Part shown: in pieces, positions 28,810 to 38,215 of the stretch
Position numbering within the stretch: the stretch's first letter is position 1
Layout: every line of letters starts with the position of its first letter
From: Gilvimarinus xylanilyticus
Lineage (GTDB): Bacteria > Pseudomonadota > Gammaproteobacteria > Pseudomonadales > Cellvibrionaceae
DNA length: 64,000 bases
Direction: 5' to 3'
NCBI RefSeq assembly: GCF_024195295.1
Contig: NZ_JAMFTH010000001.1
Coordinates: 62,001 to 126,000 of the forward strand
The notes under the pieces: model-generated
Told to the model about the DNA's origin: nothing
The model's input: the letters and a program-made list of their open reading frames with translations, nothing else
Database searches by the model: none
Made by a program: the position numbers and the translations under genes

Positions 28810-28861
28810 AGTAGGGCTTGAGCTCGGGCGCCGCCGCAGGGCGGGCGGCGCCTTACAGGGG

Positions 28862-30205
28862 TTAGCCCTCGAGCTTTTTCTCCAGATAGTGAATGTTGAC
28901 GCCGCCTTCGCGGAAGGCCGAGTCGCGCACCAGGCGCTTTTGCAGCGGGATATTGGTGCGAATGCCGTCGATAATGGTTTCTTCGAGGGCGTTGCGCATA
29001 CGATCCAGCGCTTCGGTGCGGGTGTCCGCCAGGGTAATGATTTTGGCGATCATTGAGTCGTAGTTGGGCGGTACCGAGTAGCCGCTGTACAGGTGCGAGT
29101 CCACTCGCACACCCAGACCGCCGGGGGCGTGATAGTTTTTAATCTTGCCGGGGCAGGGCATAAAGGTGTCCGGATCTTCGGCGTTGATACGGCACTCGAA
29201 GGCGTGTCCGCGAATCACTACATCCTCTTGCTTGATGGACAGCTTTTCGCCCGAGCAGACGCGGATTTGCTCTTTAATAATATCCACGCCGGTCACCATT
29301 TCGGTCACCGGGTGCTCAACCTGAACCCGGGTGTTCATCTCGATAAAGTAGAAGCGACCGTCTTCGTAAAGGAACTCGAAGGTGCCGGCGCCTTTGTACT
29401 TCATTTCGATACAGGCTTTGACGCAGGCGGCGGCGGTGGATTCACGCACATCGTCGGGAATACCCGGTGCCGGTGCCTCTTCCAATACTTTCTGGTGGCG
29501 ACGCTGCAGCGAACAGTCGCGATCGCCCAGATGAATGGCGTTGCCCTGGCCGTCGGAAAGTACCTGAATCTCTACGTGACGCGGATTTTGCAGGAATTTT
29601 TCCATGTAAACCGTATCGTCCCCAAACGCCGATTTGGCTTCGTTTTGGGTAATACTGATCGAACTCATTAATGAGGCGGCGCTGTGCACCACGCGCATAC
29701 CGCGTCCACCACCACCGGCGGCGGCCTTGATGATAATGGGGTAGCCAATGCGCTCGGCCGTCGCCAGACACTGATCGGCATCGTGCACCGGCAGTGGGCC
29801 ATCCGAACCGGGTACTGTGGGTACGCCCGCTTTTTTCATGGCCACAATCGCCGATACCTTATCGCCCATCATGCGGATGGTGTCGGGGTCGGGGCCAATA
29901 AAGGTAAAGCCGCTTTTTTGCACCTGTTCGGCAAAGTCGGCGTTCTCCGCCAAAAAGCCATAGCCCGGGTGCACCGCGACCGAGTCGGTCACTTCCATGG
30001 CGCTGATAATGGCGGGAATGTTCAGGTAGCTAAGCGGTGACGGATTGGGACCTATGCACACGGACTCGTCCGCCAGGCGCACGTGCTTCAAGTCGCGGTC
30101 GATCTGTGAGTGAACGGCCACGGTTTTTATGCCCATTTCTTTACAGGCGCGCAGCACCCGCAGGGCGATTTCGCCGCGATTGGCGATCAAAATTTTGTCA
30201 AACAT
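28862..30205 (-). CDS. accC: Acetyl-CoA carboxylase, biotin carboxylase subunit
   Basis: Carboxylates the biotin of AccB using ATP and bicarbonate, the first half reaction of fatty acid synthesis. The 447 aa product starts [20 protein letters not shown], contains the ATP-grasp glycine loop [13 protein letters not shown] and the [14 protein letters not shown] motif with catalytic residues. GAGGAG precedes the start. It lies 35 bp after accB in one operon. Confidence 0.98.
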   Translation of the reverse strand: MFDKILIANRGEIALRVLRACKEMGIKTVAVHSQIDRDLKHVRLADESVCIGPNPSPLSYLNIPAIISAMEVTDSVAVHPGYGFLAENADFAEQVQKSGFTFIGPDPDTIRMMGDKVSAIVAMKKAGVPTVPGSDGPLPVHDADQCLATAERIGYPIIIKAAAGGGGRGMRVVHSAASLMSSISITQNEAKSAFGDDTVYMEKFLQNPRHVEIQVLSDGQGNAIHLGDRDCSLQRRHQKVLEEAPAPGIPDDVRESTAAACVKACIEMKYKGAGTFEFLYEDGRFYFIEMNTRVQVEHPVTEMVTGVDIIKEQIRVCSGEKLSIKQEDVVIRGHAFECRINAEDPDTFMPCPGKIKNYHAPGGLGVRVDSHLYSGYSVPPNYDSMIAKIITLADTRTEALDRMRNALEETIIDGIRTNIPLQKRLVRDSAFREGGVNIHYLEKKLEG

Positions 30206-30240
30206 ATACCAACTCCTCGATATCTATCGGCACAGGGTGC

Positions 30241-30705
30241 TTAAACGATGGTTACCAAGGGCTGATCAAACTCCACAGGCTCGCCGTCTTCTACCAGCAC
30301 AGCCTCGATGGTGCCAGATTTGTCCGCTTCGATTTGGTTCATCATTTTCATCGCTTCAACGATGCAGATGACATCGCCGGCTTTTACTTGTTTACCGACT
30401 TCGACAAACGCCGCCGCGCCCGGGCTGGGTGAGCGATAAAAGGTGCCAACCATAGGTGATTTAACCGCGTGGCCGGTTTGCGCTGGCGCTTCGCTGGGGG
30501 CTTCGGCTTCGCTGGCAGCAGCGGGCGCTGCGGCCGGAGCCTGGGCGGGCGCTGGAGCCTGGGCGTAGAATGGCTGAGGGGCAATGGTGGCATTGCCAGA
30601 GTTGCGGCTGATGCGTACGGACTCTTCGCCCTCTTTAATCTCCAGTTCGCCGATATCAGACTCTTCCAGCAGTTCGATCAGTTTTTTGATTTTGCGAATA
30701 TCCAT
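30241..30705 (-). CDS. accB: Acetyl-CoA carboxylase, biotin carboxyl carrier protein
   Basis: Biotin carrier (154 aa). The N-terminal part [23 protein letters not shown] is typical. An Ala/Pro-rich linker (about 45-75) follows. The C-terminal biotinyl domain has [13 protein letters not shown], where the Lys between the two Met is biotinylated. AGAGGG lies before the ATG. Operon aroQ-accB-accC. Confidence 0.98.
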   Translation of the reverse strand: MDIRKIKKLIELLEESDIGELEIKEGEESVRISRNSGNATIAPQPFYAQAPAPAQAPAAAPAAASEAEAPSEAPAQTGHAVKSPMVGTFYRSPSPGAAAFVEVGKQVKAGDVICIVEAMKMMNQIEADKSGTIEAVLVEDGEPVEFDQPLVTIV

Positions 30706-30747
30706 GTGTGCCCTCTTACAATTCAGGTGTCGTATTTATGAGTGGTG

Positions 30748-31194
30748 TTAGGCTTGGCCGGCGCAGCGGCTTAAGGCCGCTTGCAGTGCCAGCTGGTAGC
30801 CCTCGGCGCCGAGGCCGCAAATAACGCCCTCGGCAATATCGGAAAAATAAGATTTGTGACGAAACGCTTCGCGTTTATAGACATTGCTTAAGTGCACTTC
30901 AATAAACGGTATGTTTACCCCCAGCAGGGCATCGCGCAGGGCGACACTGGTGTGAGTAAAGGCGGCGGGATTAATGATTATAAAGTCAACGCTTTCGCCT
31001 GCGGCCCGATGAATACGCTCGATCAGCTGGAGCTCGGCGTTGCTTTGCAAGTGACTCAGCTGGTGGCCTTGCTCGCGGCAAATATTCTCCAGTCGACGGT
31101 TGATATCCGCCAGGGTGGTGGCGCCGTAGACGCCTGGTTCGCGGGTGCCCAACAAGTTGAGGTTGGGGCCGTGCAAAACCAAGATGTTTGCCAT
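30748..31194 (-). CDS. aroQ: 3-dehydroquinate dehydratase, type II
   Basis: Shikimate pathway enzyme (148 aa), a dodecameric type II dehydroquinase. It has [12 protein letters not shown] with the catalytic Tyr, the [17 protein letters not shown] substrate loop and [18 protein letters not shown] with the catalytic His. It precedes accB by 42 bp, as in Pseudomonas. Confidence 0.97.
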   Translation of the reverse strand: MANILVLHGPNLNLLGTREPGVYGATTLADINRRLENICREQGHQLSHLQSNAELQLIERIHRAAGESVDFIIINPAAFTHTSVALRDALLGVNIPFIEVHLSNVYKREAFRHKSYFSDIAEGVICGLGAEGYQLALQAALSRCAGQA

Positions 31195-31484
31195 GGTGAG
31201 TCCTTAAGCCTGTCGCTTGTGGTTCGGTTTTCGTCACAGGGACAGAAGTTTGCCGCAAAAAAGATCGCCTGTCCACGCTGCACTGTCATTTTTATAGTTT
31301 TGCTGAAAAATGGCAGCACGTTTACGTCTGTTCGCTAGCATTTTGCGTTATTCATTTTTCTGTAAAAGGTGCTTCGCGCATTTTTCGCGCTCTTTTTAGC
31401 GCATTTTGTTCGCCAGTTCATGGCAAGATAGCAGGAAATGGCGAAAAATGCATAACTGTGCGGCTAAAATCGGCAATATTCTGG

Positions 31485-33257
31485 CTATTGTTGCCCATCT
31501 TGCGAAAATGCTTCCAGTAAGTGTTGTTTGCGCAGTAATTGCGGCAAAACATCGGCCTTGCCTTTGCTTCCCGGCGCAAACCAAAGATACAACGGCACGC
31601 CGCTGCGCTGGTATTGCTCCAGCAGCTCGGTAATGGCGGGGTCATGGTTGGTCCAGTCGCCCTTGAGGGTGGCAATATCATAGCGCTCAAAGGCCGCCTC
31701 GATCTCGTCGGTGTTCAGGGTGATGCGCTCGTTGGCCAGGCAGGTCAGACACCAGTCGGCGGTCAGGTTGACAAAAACCCCGCGCCCATCGGCGCGTAGC
31801 TCGCTCAGGCGCTCGGCGCTATAAGGCTGCCAGCGGTTGTCGGCGGCGGGCTCGCGCTTAAGCCAGATAAACGGCAGGCTTAGCGCCGCGATTACCGCGA
31901 TCAACACCAGTACTGCCAACAGGGTGCGGACACCTTTGTGGCGCGGTTGGTGGGTTTTAAGCCACAGGGCAAAGGCAAAGCTGAGAACCCCCAAAAGCAG
32001 CACTACCACCGCGTCGCTGCCGGCTTGACGCCCCAGTACCCATAGCAGCCACAGTGCTGTCAGGTAGAGCGGAAAGGCGAGTGCCTGTTTCAGGGTATCC
32101 ATCCAGGGCCCCGGCTGGGGCAGGTGGTGAACCAGGCGAGGAAAATAGCACAGCGCCAGCAGGGGGAGAGCCATGCCGAATCCGAGTGCAGCGAAAATAG
32201 CCAGTGAGTAGATGATGGGTTGAGTCATGGCATAACCCAGCGCCGCGCCCATAAAAGGCGCGGTGCAGGGGCTGGCCACGACGGCTGCCAACACCCCGGT
32301 AAAAAACGAGCCCGAGAGTCCAGACTTTTGAGTAAGCCCCTGTCCCAGCCCCATAAAGCCCGAGCCAATGTTCAGCAGGCCCGACAGCGCCAGACCCATC
32401 AGCAAAAACAAATAGCACAGCGCGGCAATCAGCAGTGGCGACTGCAGCTGAAACCCCCAGCCGATGGCTTCGCCACCCGCGCGGGCTAGCATTAGTACGC
32501 CGGCAAAGGCGACAAAGCTGAGCACAATGCCGGCGGTGTAGGCCCAGCCATGTAGGCGCAGGCGTTCGCGGTGAGCGCTCGCCAGGCTAAGAACCTTAAT
32601 GGATAGAACCGGGAAAACGCAAGGCATCAGATTGAGAATAATGCCGCCTAATAGGGCAAAGGCCAGAGCGGGTATAAGCCAGCCATTGTTCGGCGGCGCG
32701 GGTGCTGAGATGGTTTGCGTGCCGCTGGGCTCTGCAATGATATCAACCTGTCCGGCAGCGGGGTTAACCTCAGTGTACTCATGTCGCGGGGGGTAGCACA
32801 GCCCTGCATCGGCGCAGCCTTGCGAGGTAATTTTAAGGGTGAAGGGCTCTTGTTCGGGCCTTATCGACAGCGTCAGGGTGGCGCCTGAGTAATACACCTG
32901 CATGTTTTTCTCGAAGTACTCGTCGTATTTTTCGGTACTGGGCGAGTATTCGGGCTCTAGGGTTTCACCGCTTAGGGTTTGCAGGGAAAATTGTTGCCGA
33001 TACAGATAGTAGCCGGGTTCGATGTCCCAGTGCAGAATAAGCTTGCCGTCGCGCACCCAGGCCGAGAGCATATAGGCTTCTTCCACCGGTAGAAATTCGG
33101 GGTCGTTGTTGTTATCGGCGCCCAGCGATTGTTGTTGGCTTGGCGAGGCCTCGCCCGAAGCACTCGGGGCAAACAGAGATTTTTGCTCGGCGGTAGCATT
33201 AAGGGCGGCCAGGCTAAGCCCCAAGATAATGGCAAATAAGCGCAGTAACTTTGGCAT
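31485..33257 (-). CDS. dsbD: Thiol:disulfide interchange protein DsbD
   Basis: Membrane protein of 590 aa that moves electrons from cytoplasmic thioredoxin to the periplasm. The signal peptide (1-23) leads to the periplasmic alpha domain with the Cys pair CADAGLC. Eight membrane helices of the beta domain follow, with Cys in LMPCVFP and VASPCTAPF. The C-terminal thioredoxin-like gamma domain has WCLTC. All three redox pairs are intact. It is 290 bp upstream of aroQ on the same strand. The periplasmic copper chaperone gene nearby may profit from a reduced periplasmic pool, which is inference. Confidence 0.95.
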   Translation of the reverse strand: MPKLLRLFAIILGLSLAALNATAEQKSLFAPSASGEASPSQQQSLGADNNNDPEFLPVEEAYMLSAWVRDGKLILHWDIEPGYYLYRQQFSLQTLSGETLEPEYSPSTEKYDEYFEKNMQVYYSGATLTLSIRPEQEPFTLKITSQGCADAGLCYPPRHEYTEVNPAAGQVDIIAEPSGTQTISAPAPPNNGWLIPALAFALLGGIILNLMPCVFPVLSIKVLSLASAHRERLRLHGWAYTAGIVLSFVAFAGVLMLARAGGEAIGWGFQLQSPLLIAALCYLFLLMGLALSGLLNIGSGFMGLGQGLTQKSGLSGSFFTGVLAAVVASPCTAPFMGAALGYAMTQPIIYSLAIFAALGFGMALPLLALCYFPRLVHHLPQPGPWMDTLKQALAFPLYLTALWLLWVLGRQAGSDAVVVLLLGVLSFAFALWLKTHQPRHKGVRTLLAVLVLIAVIAALSLPFIWLKREPAADNRWQPYSAERLSELRADGRGVFVNLTADWCLTCLANERITLNTDEIEAAFERYDIATLKGDWTNHDPAITELLEQYQRSGVPLYLWFAPGSKGKADVLPQLLRKQHLLEAFSQDGQQ

Positions 33258-33541
33258 TTCAAATATCGCTAGCGGTAAAAAAGGTGGTTTATTTTCGCGT
33301 TCTCGGGCGATGATTACAATTGAGTGTTGTCCGGTTCGGCGAATAAGAGTGCTAAATACCGTTTAGGTTCCCGGGCCGGAGGATGGTCGTCTGGGCTGGT
33401 TGGGCACGATTAAGGTCGCGCTAAGGGGTTTTTACTCGGCCCGGTAGGGGCTAAACTGACGTCAATTTGCTGCGCGGCAGCAAGGGTGCTTGGGGCAATC
33501 ATAAGATCGCTCGGGTAAAATGAATCTCCAGGTCGGAAACT

Positions 33542-34282
33542 GTGCTTTTGGCAACTCTATTTTCTCGCGTTGCGTTATTGGATTGGCGCCACTGTTTGGC
33601 TGTGCTTGCGGCCTTGTGGTTGGTAGGTTGCGCGCAACCGGTGGTAGAACCGCCACCGCCCGAGCCTGCTCCCGAGCCCGCTGAGCCCAAGATAAGCCCC
33701 GCGCAAGCCAAAGCCAATAAAATTGCCTGGCGTTTGAGTCGGGGCGATCGCGCTCTGGCTCGCGACCGATTGCTGAGCCCCAACTACGATAATGCCTATG
33801 ATCACTATCAAGCGGTGCTGCTTTTAGAGTCGGATAACCGCGAGGCGCAGCTGGGCTTGCAGGCGATTGTATTGCGTTACCTGGATATGTCACGCAGTGC
33901 GGCCCAGCGCAGTCGATTTCGTGACGCCGAGATTTATTTAGACCGCGCCGCCAGTGTCTTGCCCGACAATGCGGCGGTGCAGGATATGGTTGCACGCCAG
34001 CGCGAGGCTATGGATAAGCCGCTCGAGCGGCCCGAATCGAGCGACTCGGTGCGATTGAATACCAGTGCCTTGGCCGCGCGCAGTACTGAGGCCAAAGCAC
34101 AGTTGGCAACCCTGGCGCAGCGGGCTCGCAGCCAAGACATTATGGTGTTGATTGTCGCGGCAAGCGATGCCCAGGGCCGCTGGATATACCAGACAATGCG
34201 CGAGGCTGTGCCAGGCTATTTATTGCGCGGCGATATTAAAATTGGTTCGCCGGCGCGAATTGAATTCTTGCCCCCACCTTAA
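33542..34282 (+). CDS. TPR-like lipoprotein of unknown function
   Basis: Protein of 246 aa starting at GTG. A hydrophobic segment ends in LWLVGC, a lipobox, followed by a proline/glutamate-rich linker (PPPPEPAPEPAEP). Residues about 55-165 form helical TPR-like repeats (NAYDHYQAVLLLESDNREAQ, DAEIYLDRAASVLPDNAA). The C-terminal 60 residues look like a small alpha/beta domain ending IKIGSPARIEFLPPP. I recognise no named family. It heads a plus-strand group with the copper chaperone and DUF2333 genes and faces dsbD across a 284 bp gap. Confidence 0.72.
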   Translation: MLLATLFSRVALLDWRHCLAVLAALWLVGCAQPVVEPPPPEPAPEPAEPKISPAQAKANKIAWRLSRGDRALARDRLLSPNYDNAYDHYQAVLLLESDNREAQLGLQAIVLRYLDMSRSAAQRSRFRDAEIYLDRAASVLPDNAAVQDMVARQREAMDKPLERPESSDSVRLNTSALAARSTEAKAQLATLAQRARSQDIMVLIVAASDAQGRWIYQTMREAVPGYLLRGDIKIGSPARIEFLPPP

Positions 34283-34291
34283 ACCGAGAAA

Positions 34292-34762
34292 ATGATGATG
34301 GGTCAGTGTGTAAAGTTTTTCAGTTGCGTTGTGCTTTTGTCGGTGTGGGCCTCGGTGGTTCAGGCGGCGCCTGTGACCGTCAGCGACGCCTATGTCCGTT
34401 TGCCGGTGCCCGGACAGACCATGACCGCGGCCTTTTTTCGTTTGCAAAGCACAAGTGACGAGCCGCTTGTGTTGAACCGGGTCAGTTGCGGCTGCGCCCA
34501 GCGCACCGAGCTGCACGCCAGCACCAACGCCAACGGCATAATGAAAATGCGCAAACAATCGTCTTTTACCCTGGCCCCCGGCGCCCGCGCTGATTTTGCG
34601 CCCGGCGACTGGCATGTCATGCTGTTTGACGTGGATACCTCATTGCGCTCGAGCGATACCGCCGAGTTGATATTGCATTTTGCCGATGGCGAAACCGTGC
34701 CGGTAACCGCGTCGATCAAGAGCGTTTTTGACGAGCCGGATCACAAGCACCATCACCACTAA
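34292..34762 (+). CDS. PCu(A)C-family periplasmic copper chaperone
   Basis: Protein of 156 aa with a signal peptide (ending VVQA) and a PCu(A)C domain that binds Cu(I) for delivery to cytochrome oxidase. The metal ligands are visible as ELHAS, then MKMRKQ, then WHVM. The C terminus adds a histidine-rich tail (DHKHHHH), which could bind Cu(II). Two unusual cysteines sit in SCGC just before the first ligand. It lies 9 bp after the TPR-like lipoprotein. Confidence 0.88.
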   Translation: MMMGQCVKFFSCVVLLSVWASVVQAAPVTVSDAYVRLPVPGQTMTAAFFRLQSTSDEPLVLNRVSCGCAQRTELHASTNANGIMKMRKQSSFTLAPGARADFAPGDWHVMLFDVDTSLRSSDTAELILHFADGETVPVTASIKSVFDEPDHKHHHH

Positions 34763-34775
34763 CAGGAGAGTCGGT

Positions 34776-35858
34776 ATGGAAGGAATCAAACGGGGTTGGC
34801 ATAAGTTAACCCGACGCGAAAATGACACAGCGCTGGACGGCGATAGCGACACCTTTCAGGCCAAGAGTGAGGGCCGCGGGCCCTGGGCTTGGGTGTTGCT
34901 GACGGTTGTGCTGCTATTGCTGCTGTTAACCGTTTTAGGTATTTACTGGAGCTATACGCCTGCCACGTTTAATGTTCAGGCCCGTACCGAAACCGTATTG
35001 GCCGAGCGCTCGCGCCAGCCGGTGGTAGGCGCCGCGACTACCGTGAGTCTTATGACGGTGGTGGAAACTCTGCTGGAAAAGCCCGGCGGTTACTTAAGTA
35101 ACGATGTCACGCCGCCCAGTGTGTGGCTGGATAATATGCCTAACTGGGAGTATGGCGTGATTATTCAGGTACGCGATATGAGCAAAGCCATGCGCGAAGC
35201 GTTTAGTCGCTCACAGTCCCAGTCGCTGGAAGACGAAGATCTGGCGGTGGCCGAATCGAGCTTTAACTTTAATACCGATAGTTGGTTGTTTCCCCCCACC
35301 GAAAAACAATACCGCAAAGGCCTGAGTGGGTTAGATGCCTACTTAGCCCGACTGCTTGACCCCGGTCAAAAGAATGCCCAGTTTTACGCCCGCGCCGATA
35401 ATTTGCGCTACTGGTTGGCGACCGTGGAAACCCGATTGGGTAATTTGTCGCAACGCCTAAGTGCCAGTGTGGGCCAGCGCCGGTTAAATACGGATTTGGC
35501 CGGTGACAATGCCGCCGCTCAGGCGACCCCGGCCCCCAGTGATCAATTTGTAAAAACCCCATGGTTGGAAATTGATGACATTTATTTTGAGGCGCGCGGT
35601 TCGGCCTGGGCACTGTTGCATTTGTTGCGCGCAGTGGAGCAGGACTTTGAGCAAATCCTGCGCAAAAAAAATGCGTTGGTGAGTTTGCAGCAAATTATCC
35701 GCGAGCTCGAGGCAACGCAGCACCGTGTGTACAGCCCCATGATTTTAAATGGCAGTGGCTTTGGTGTGTGGGCTAATCACTCACTGGTGATGGCCTCGTA
35801 TATTTCCCGCGCCAACGCGGCGATTATCGATTTGCGGGAGTTGCTCGCCCAGGGATGA
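34776..35858 (+). CDS. DUF2333 family membrane protein
   Basis: Protein of 360 aa with a cytoplasmic N terminus of about 45 residues, one membrane segment (WVLLTVVLLLLLLTVLGIYW) and a periplasmic domain with the DUF2333 motif LDNMPNWEYGVIIQVRDMSKAMR. The frame is open for 16 codons before ATG 34776, but AGGAGA lies just ahead of that ATG and the upstream part overlaps the chaperone gene. The stop overlaps the polB start by 4 bp. Role unknown. Confidence 0.85.
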   Translation: MEGIKRGWHKLTRRENDTALDGDSDTFQAKSEGRGPWAWVLLTVVLLLLLLTVLGIYWSYTPATFNVQARTETVLAERSRQPVVGAATTVSLMTVVETLLEKPGGYLSNDVTPPSVWLDNMPNWEYGVIIQVRDMSKAMREAFSRSQSQSLEDEDLAVAESSFNFNTDSWLFPPTEKQYRKGLSGLDAYLARLLDPGQKNAQFYARADNLRYWLATVETRLGNLSQRLSASVGQRRLNTDLAGDNAAAQATPAPSDQFVKTPWLEIDDIYFEARGSAWALLHLLRAVEQDFEQILRKKNALVSLQQIIRELEATQHRVYSPMILNGSGFGVWANHSLVMASYISRANAAIIDLRELLAQG

Positions 35859-38212
35859 CAGACGGTTTTTTGCTCACCCGCCACTGGCGCGATACGCGCC
35901 GCGGGTTAGAGCTGGAGTATTGGTGGGCCACGGATAATGGCCCGATTCAGACAAGGCACACCGCCCAAGAGGCGGTGTTTTTTATTGCCGCCAGTAAACT
36001 CTCTAAGGCTCGGGATATTCTGGCGGAGTTGCGCGGTTGGCGCACCCGCGAGCTGGATTTGACCACCCGCGAGGGCAAGCCCGTCGTGGCCTGCTACTTC
36101 TCGCGTGTGGCGCTCGCGCGCGAGGCGGAAAAGCGTTTAACCTCCCACGCCATTGCCTGCTGGGAGGCGGATATTCGCCCCCCGGAACGTTTTTTGATGG
36201 AGCGTTTTATCACCGCTGCCGCGCGTATTGGTAATCTTGGCGAGTATCCCGGTGCCACGCTTATCGATCCGCCGTTACAGCCTAGTGATTATCGTCCCGC
36301 CTTAAATTTGGCCTCCGTAGATATCGAAACCACCATGGATGCGCGCCAGCTTTATTCTATCGGCGTTTTCTCGGCCCGCACTCAAGTGGTTTTTATGGTG
36401 GCGGATATGCAGGTGCAGCGAAAGCTGGATGACTCGGCGCGGCTGGTGTATTGCCCCAGCGAGCGCGATTGTTTACTTGCCTTTCTAAGCTGGCTGGAAA
36501 GCGAAAACCCGGATGGTTTAATCGGTTGGAATTTGGTGCAGTTTGATTTGTGGGTACTGCAGCGGATCGCGGATCGGTTGGGGGTAAAGCTGACCCTGGG
36601 ACGCGGTGGGCAAAAGCCCTATTGGCGTGAAGAAAAGGGCGAGGGCGGGCGCCGTTTTATCAGTGTTCCGGGCCGGGTAATGCTCGATGGTATTGAGCTA
36701 TTAAAAGCCGCCAATTACCAGTTTGAAAGTTTTGCCCTTGATCAGGTCGCTGCGCAATTGCTTGGCGAGGGAAAGCTGCTGCACGGGGCCGGGCGTGGCG
36801 AAGATATCACCCGTTTGTATCGCGATAATAAGCCCGCTCTGGCTCGCTACAATTTAAAAGACTGCGAGCTGGTGTGGAATATTTTTGCCCGCGAAAATTT
36901 GCTGGCCTTTGCGGTGGAGCGCAGCCAGTTAACCGGTTTGCTATTGGACAGAATCGGTGGCTCGGTAGCGGCCTTTGAATACAGTTATTTACCCCGCTTG
37001 CATCGCGCCGGTTTTATCGCCCCCAACCTGGGCGAGCTAAAAACCGATATTGTCAGCCCCGGCGGTTATGTGATGGATTCGCAGCCCGGTATTTATCAGC
37101 ATGTGCTAGTGCTGGATTTTAAAAGCCTGTACCCCAGTATTATTCGCACTTTTTTTATCGACCCCTGCGCCTTTTGGATGGCAAGCTTGGCTCGGGCGCC
37201 GTCGGCCCAGTGTGTGCCGGGTTTTAACGGCGCCGAGTTTGATCGCGAAAGTGCCATCTTGCCCGGTATGATTGAAAATCTTTGGCAGGCCCGGGATGCG
37301 GCCAAGCGCGAACAAAATCAGCCGCTGTCCTACGCGATTAAAATTATTATGAACTCGTTTTACGGCGTGTTGGGGTCAACCGGCTGCCGCTTTTTTGATC
37401 CTCGGGTGGCCAGCTCTATCACCCTGCGTGGGCACGACATTATTCAAAGCAGTAAGCGCTGGCTGGAATCCGAAGGGCTGCAGGTTATCTACGGCGATAC
37501 CGACTCGGTGTTTGTCTGGTTGCGCGGCGAAAGCGCATCGCTGAGCGGGGAGCAGGCGACTCGTATAGGCCAGCAACTGGCTGCGGGGCTTAACCAGTGG
37601 TGGCAGGAAAAACTGCAGGATGAACTGGGTATCGATAGCTCGCTGGAAATAGAATTTGAAACTCACTACCGCAAATTCTTAATGCCGACGGTGCGCGGTT
37701 CCGACGAGGGCAGTAAAAAGCGCTACGCTGGATTGGTAACCAAGGGTGACACTGAAACTCTGGTTTTTAAGGGCCTGGAGTCGGTGCGCACCGACTGGAC
37801 TGCGTTGGCACGCGAGTTTCAAACCGAGCTTTATCGGCGAATATTTTTGGGGCTGGATTACCGCGATTTTGTGTTGACGAGCGTCGATGATTTGATGCGC
37901 GCTCAGGTGGATGATCAGCTGGTGTATCGCAAACGTTTGCGTCGCCGGCTGGATGAATATCAGAAAAACATTCCCCCCCATGTGCAAGCGGCGCGCAAGC
38001 AGCGCGATTGGGGGCTGGGCGTGTGTCGGCGAGGCGACTGGGTGAGCTATGTCATTACCCAAAACGGCGCCGAGCCCGCCGAGGGCAGACGCAGCGCGAT
38101 TGATTACGAGCACTACCGCGAGCGCCAGCTGGCACCGGTAGCCGATGCCATTTTGTATTTTCTGGGCGACTCACTCGCCGCCATCACCGATCAGCAAATC
38201 TCCCTGTTTTAG
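35855..38212 (+). CDS. polB: DNA polymerase II (family B)
   Basis: Repair and translesion polymerase of 785 aa. The N-terminal 3'-5' exonuclease has the metal motif VDIETT (Asp156, Glu158). The polymerase domain shows motif A DFKSLYPSII, motif B KIIMNSFYGVLG and motif C YGDTDSVF, so both activities look intact. It overlaps the DUF2333 stop (ATGA). I saw no obvious LexA box ahead of the unit. It ends 3 bp from the converging CAP lipoprotein gene. Confidence 0.97.
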   Translation: MTDGFLLTRHWRDTRRGLELEYWWATDNGPIQTRHTAQEAVFFIAASKLSKARDILAELRGWRTRELDLTTREGKPVVACYFSRVALAREAEKRLTSHAIACWEADIRPPERFLMERFITAAARIGNLGEYPGATLIDPPLQPSDYRPALNLASVDIETTMDARQLYSIGVFSARTQVVFMVADMQVQRKLDDSARLVYCPSERDCLLAFLSWLESENPDGLIGWNLVQFDLWVLQRIADRLGVKLTLGRGGQKPYWREEKGEGGRRFISVPGRVMLDGIELLKAANYQFESFALDQVAAQLLGEGKLLHGAGRGEDITRLYRDNKPALARYNLKDCELVWNIFARENLLAFAVERSQLTGLLLDRIGGSVAAFEYSYLPRLHRAGFIAPNLGELKTDIVSPGGYVMDSQPGIYQHVLVLDFKSLYPSIIRTFFIDPCAFWMASLARAPSAQCVPGFNGAEFDRESAILPGMIENLWQARDAAKREQNQPLSYAIKIIMNSFYGVLGSTGCRFFDPRVASSITLRGHDIIQSSKRWLESEGLQVIYGDTDSVFVWLRGESASLSGEQATRIGQQLAAGLNQWWQEKLQDELGIDSSLEIEFETHYRKFLMPTVRGSDEGSKKRYAGLVTKGDTETLVFKGLESVRTDWTALAREFQTELYRRIFLGLDYRDFVLTSVDDLMRAQVDDQLVYRKRLRRRLDEYQKNIPPHVQAARKQRDWGLGVCRRGDWVSYVITQNGAEPAEGRRSAIDYEHYRERQLAPVADAILYFLGDSLAAITDQQISLF

Positions 38213-38215
38213 TCC

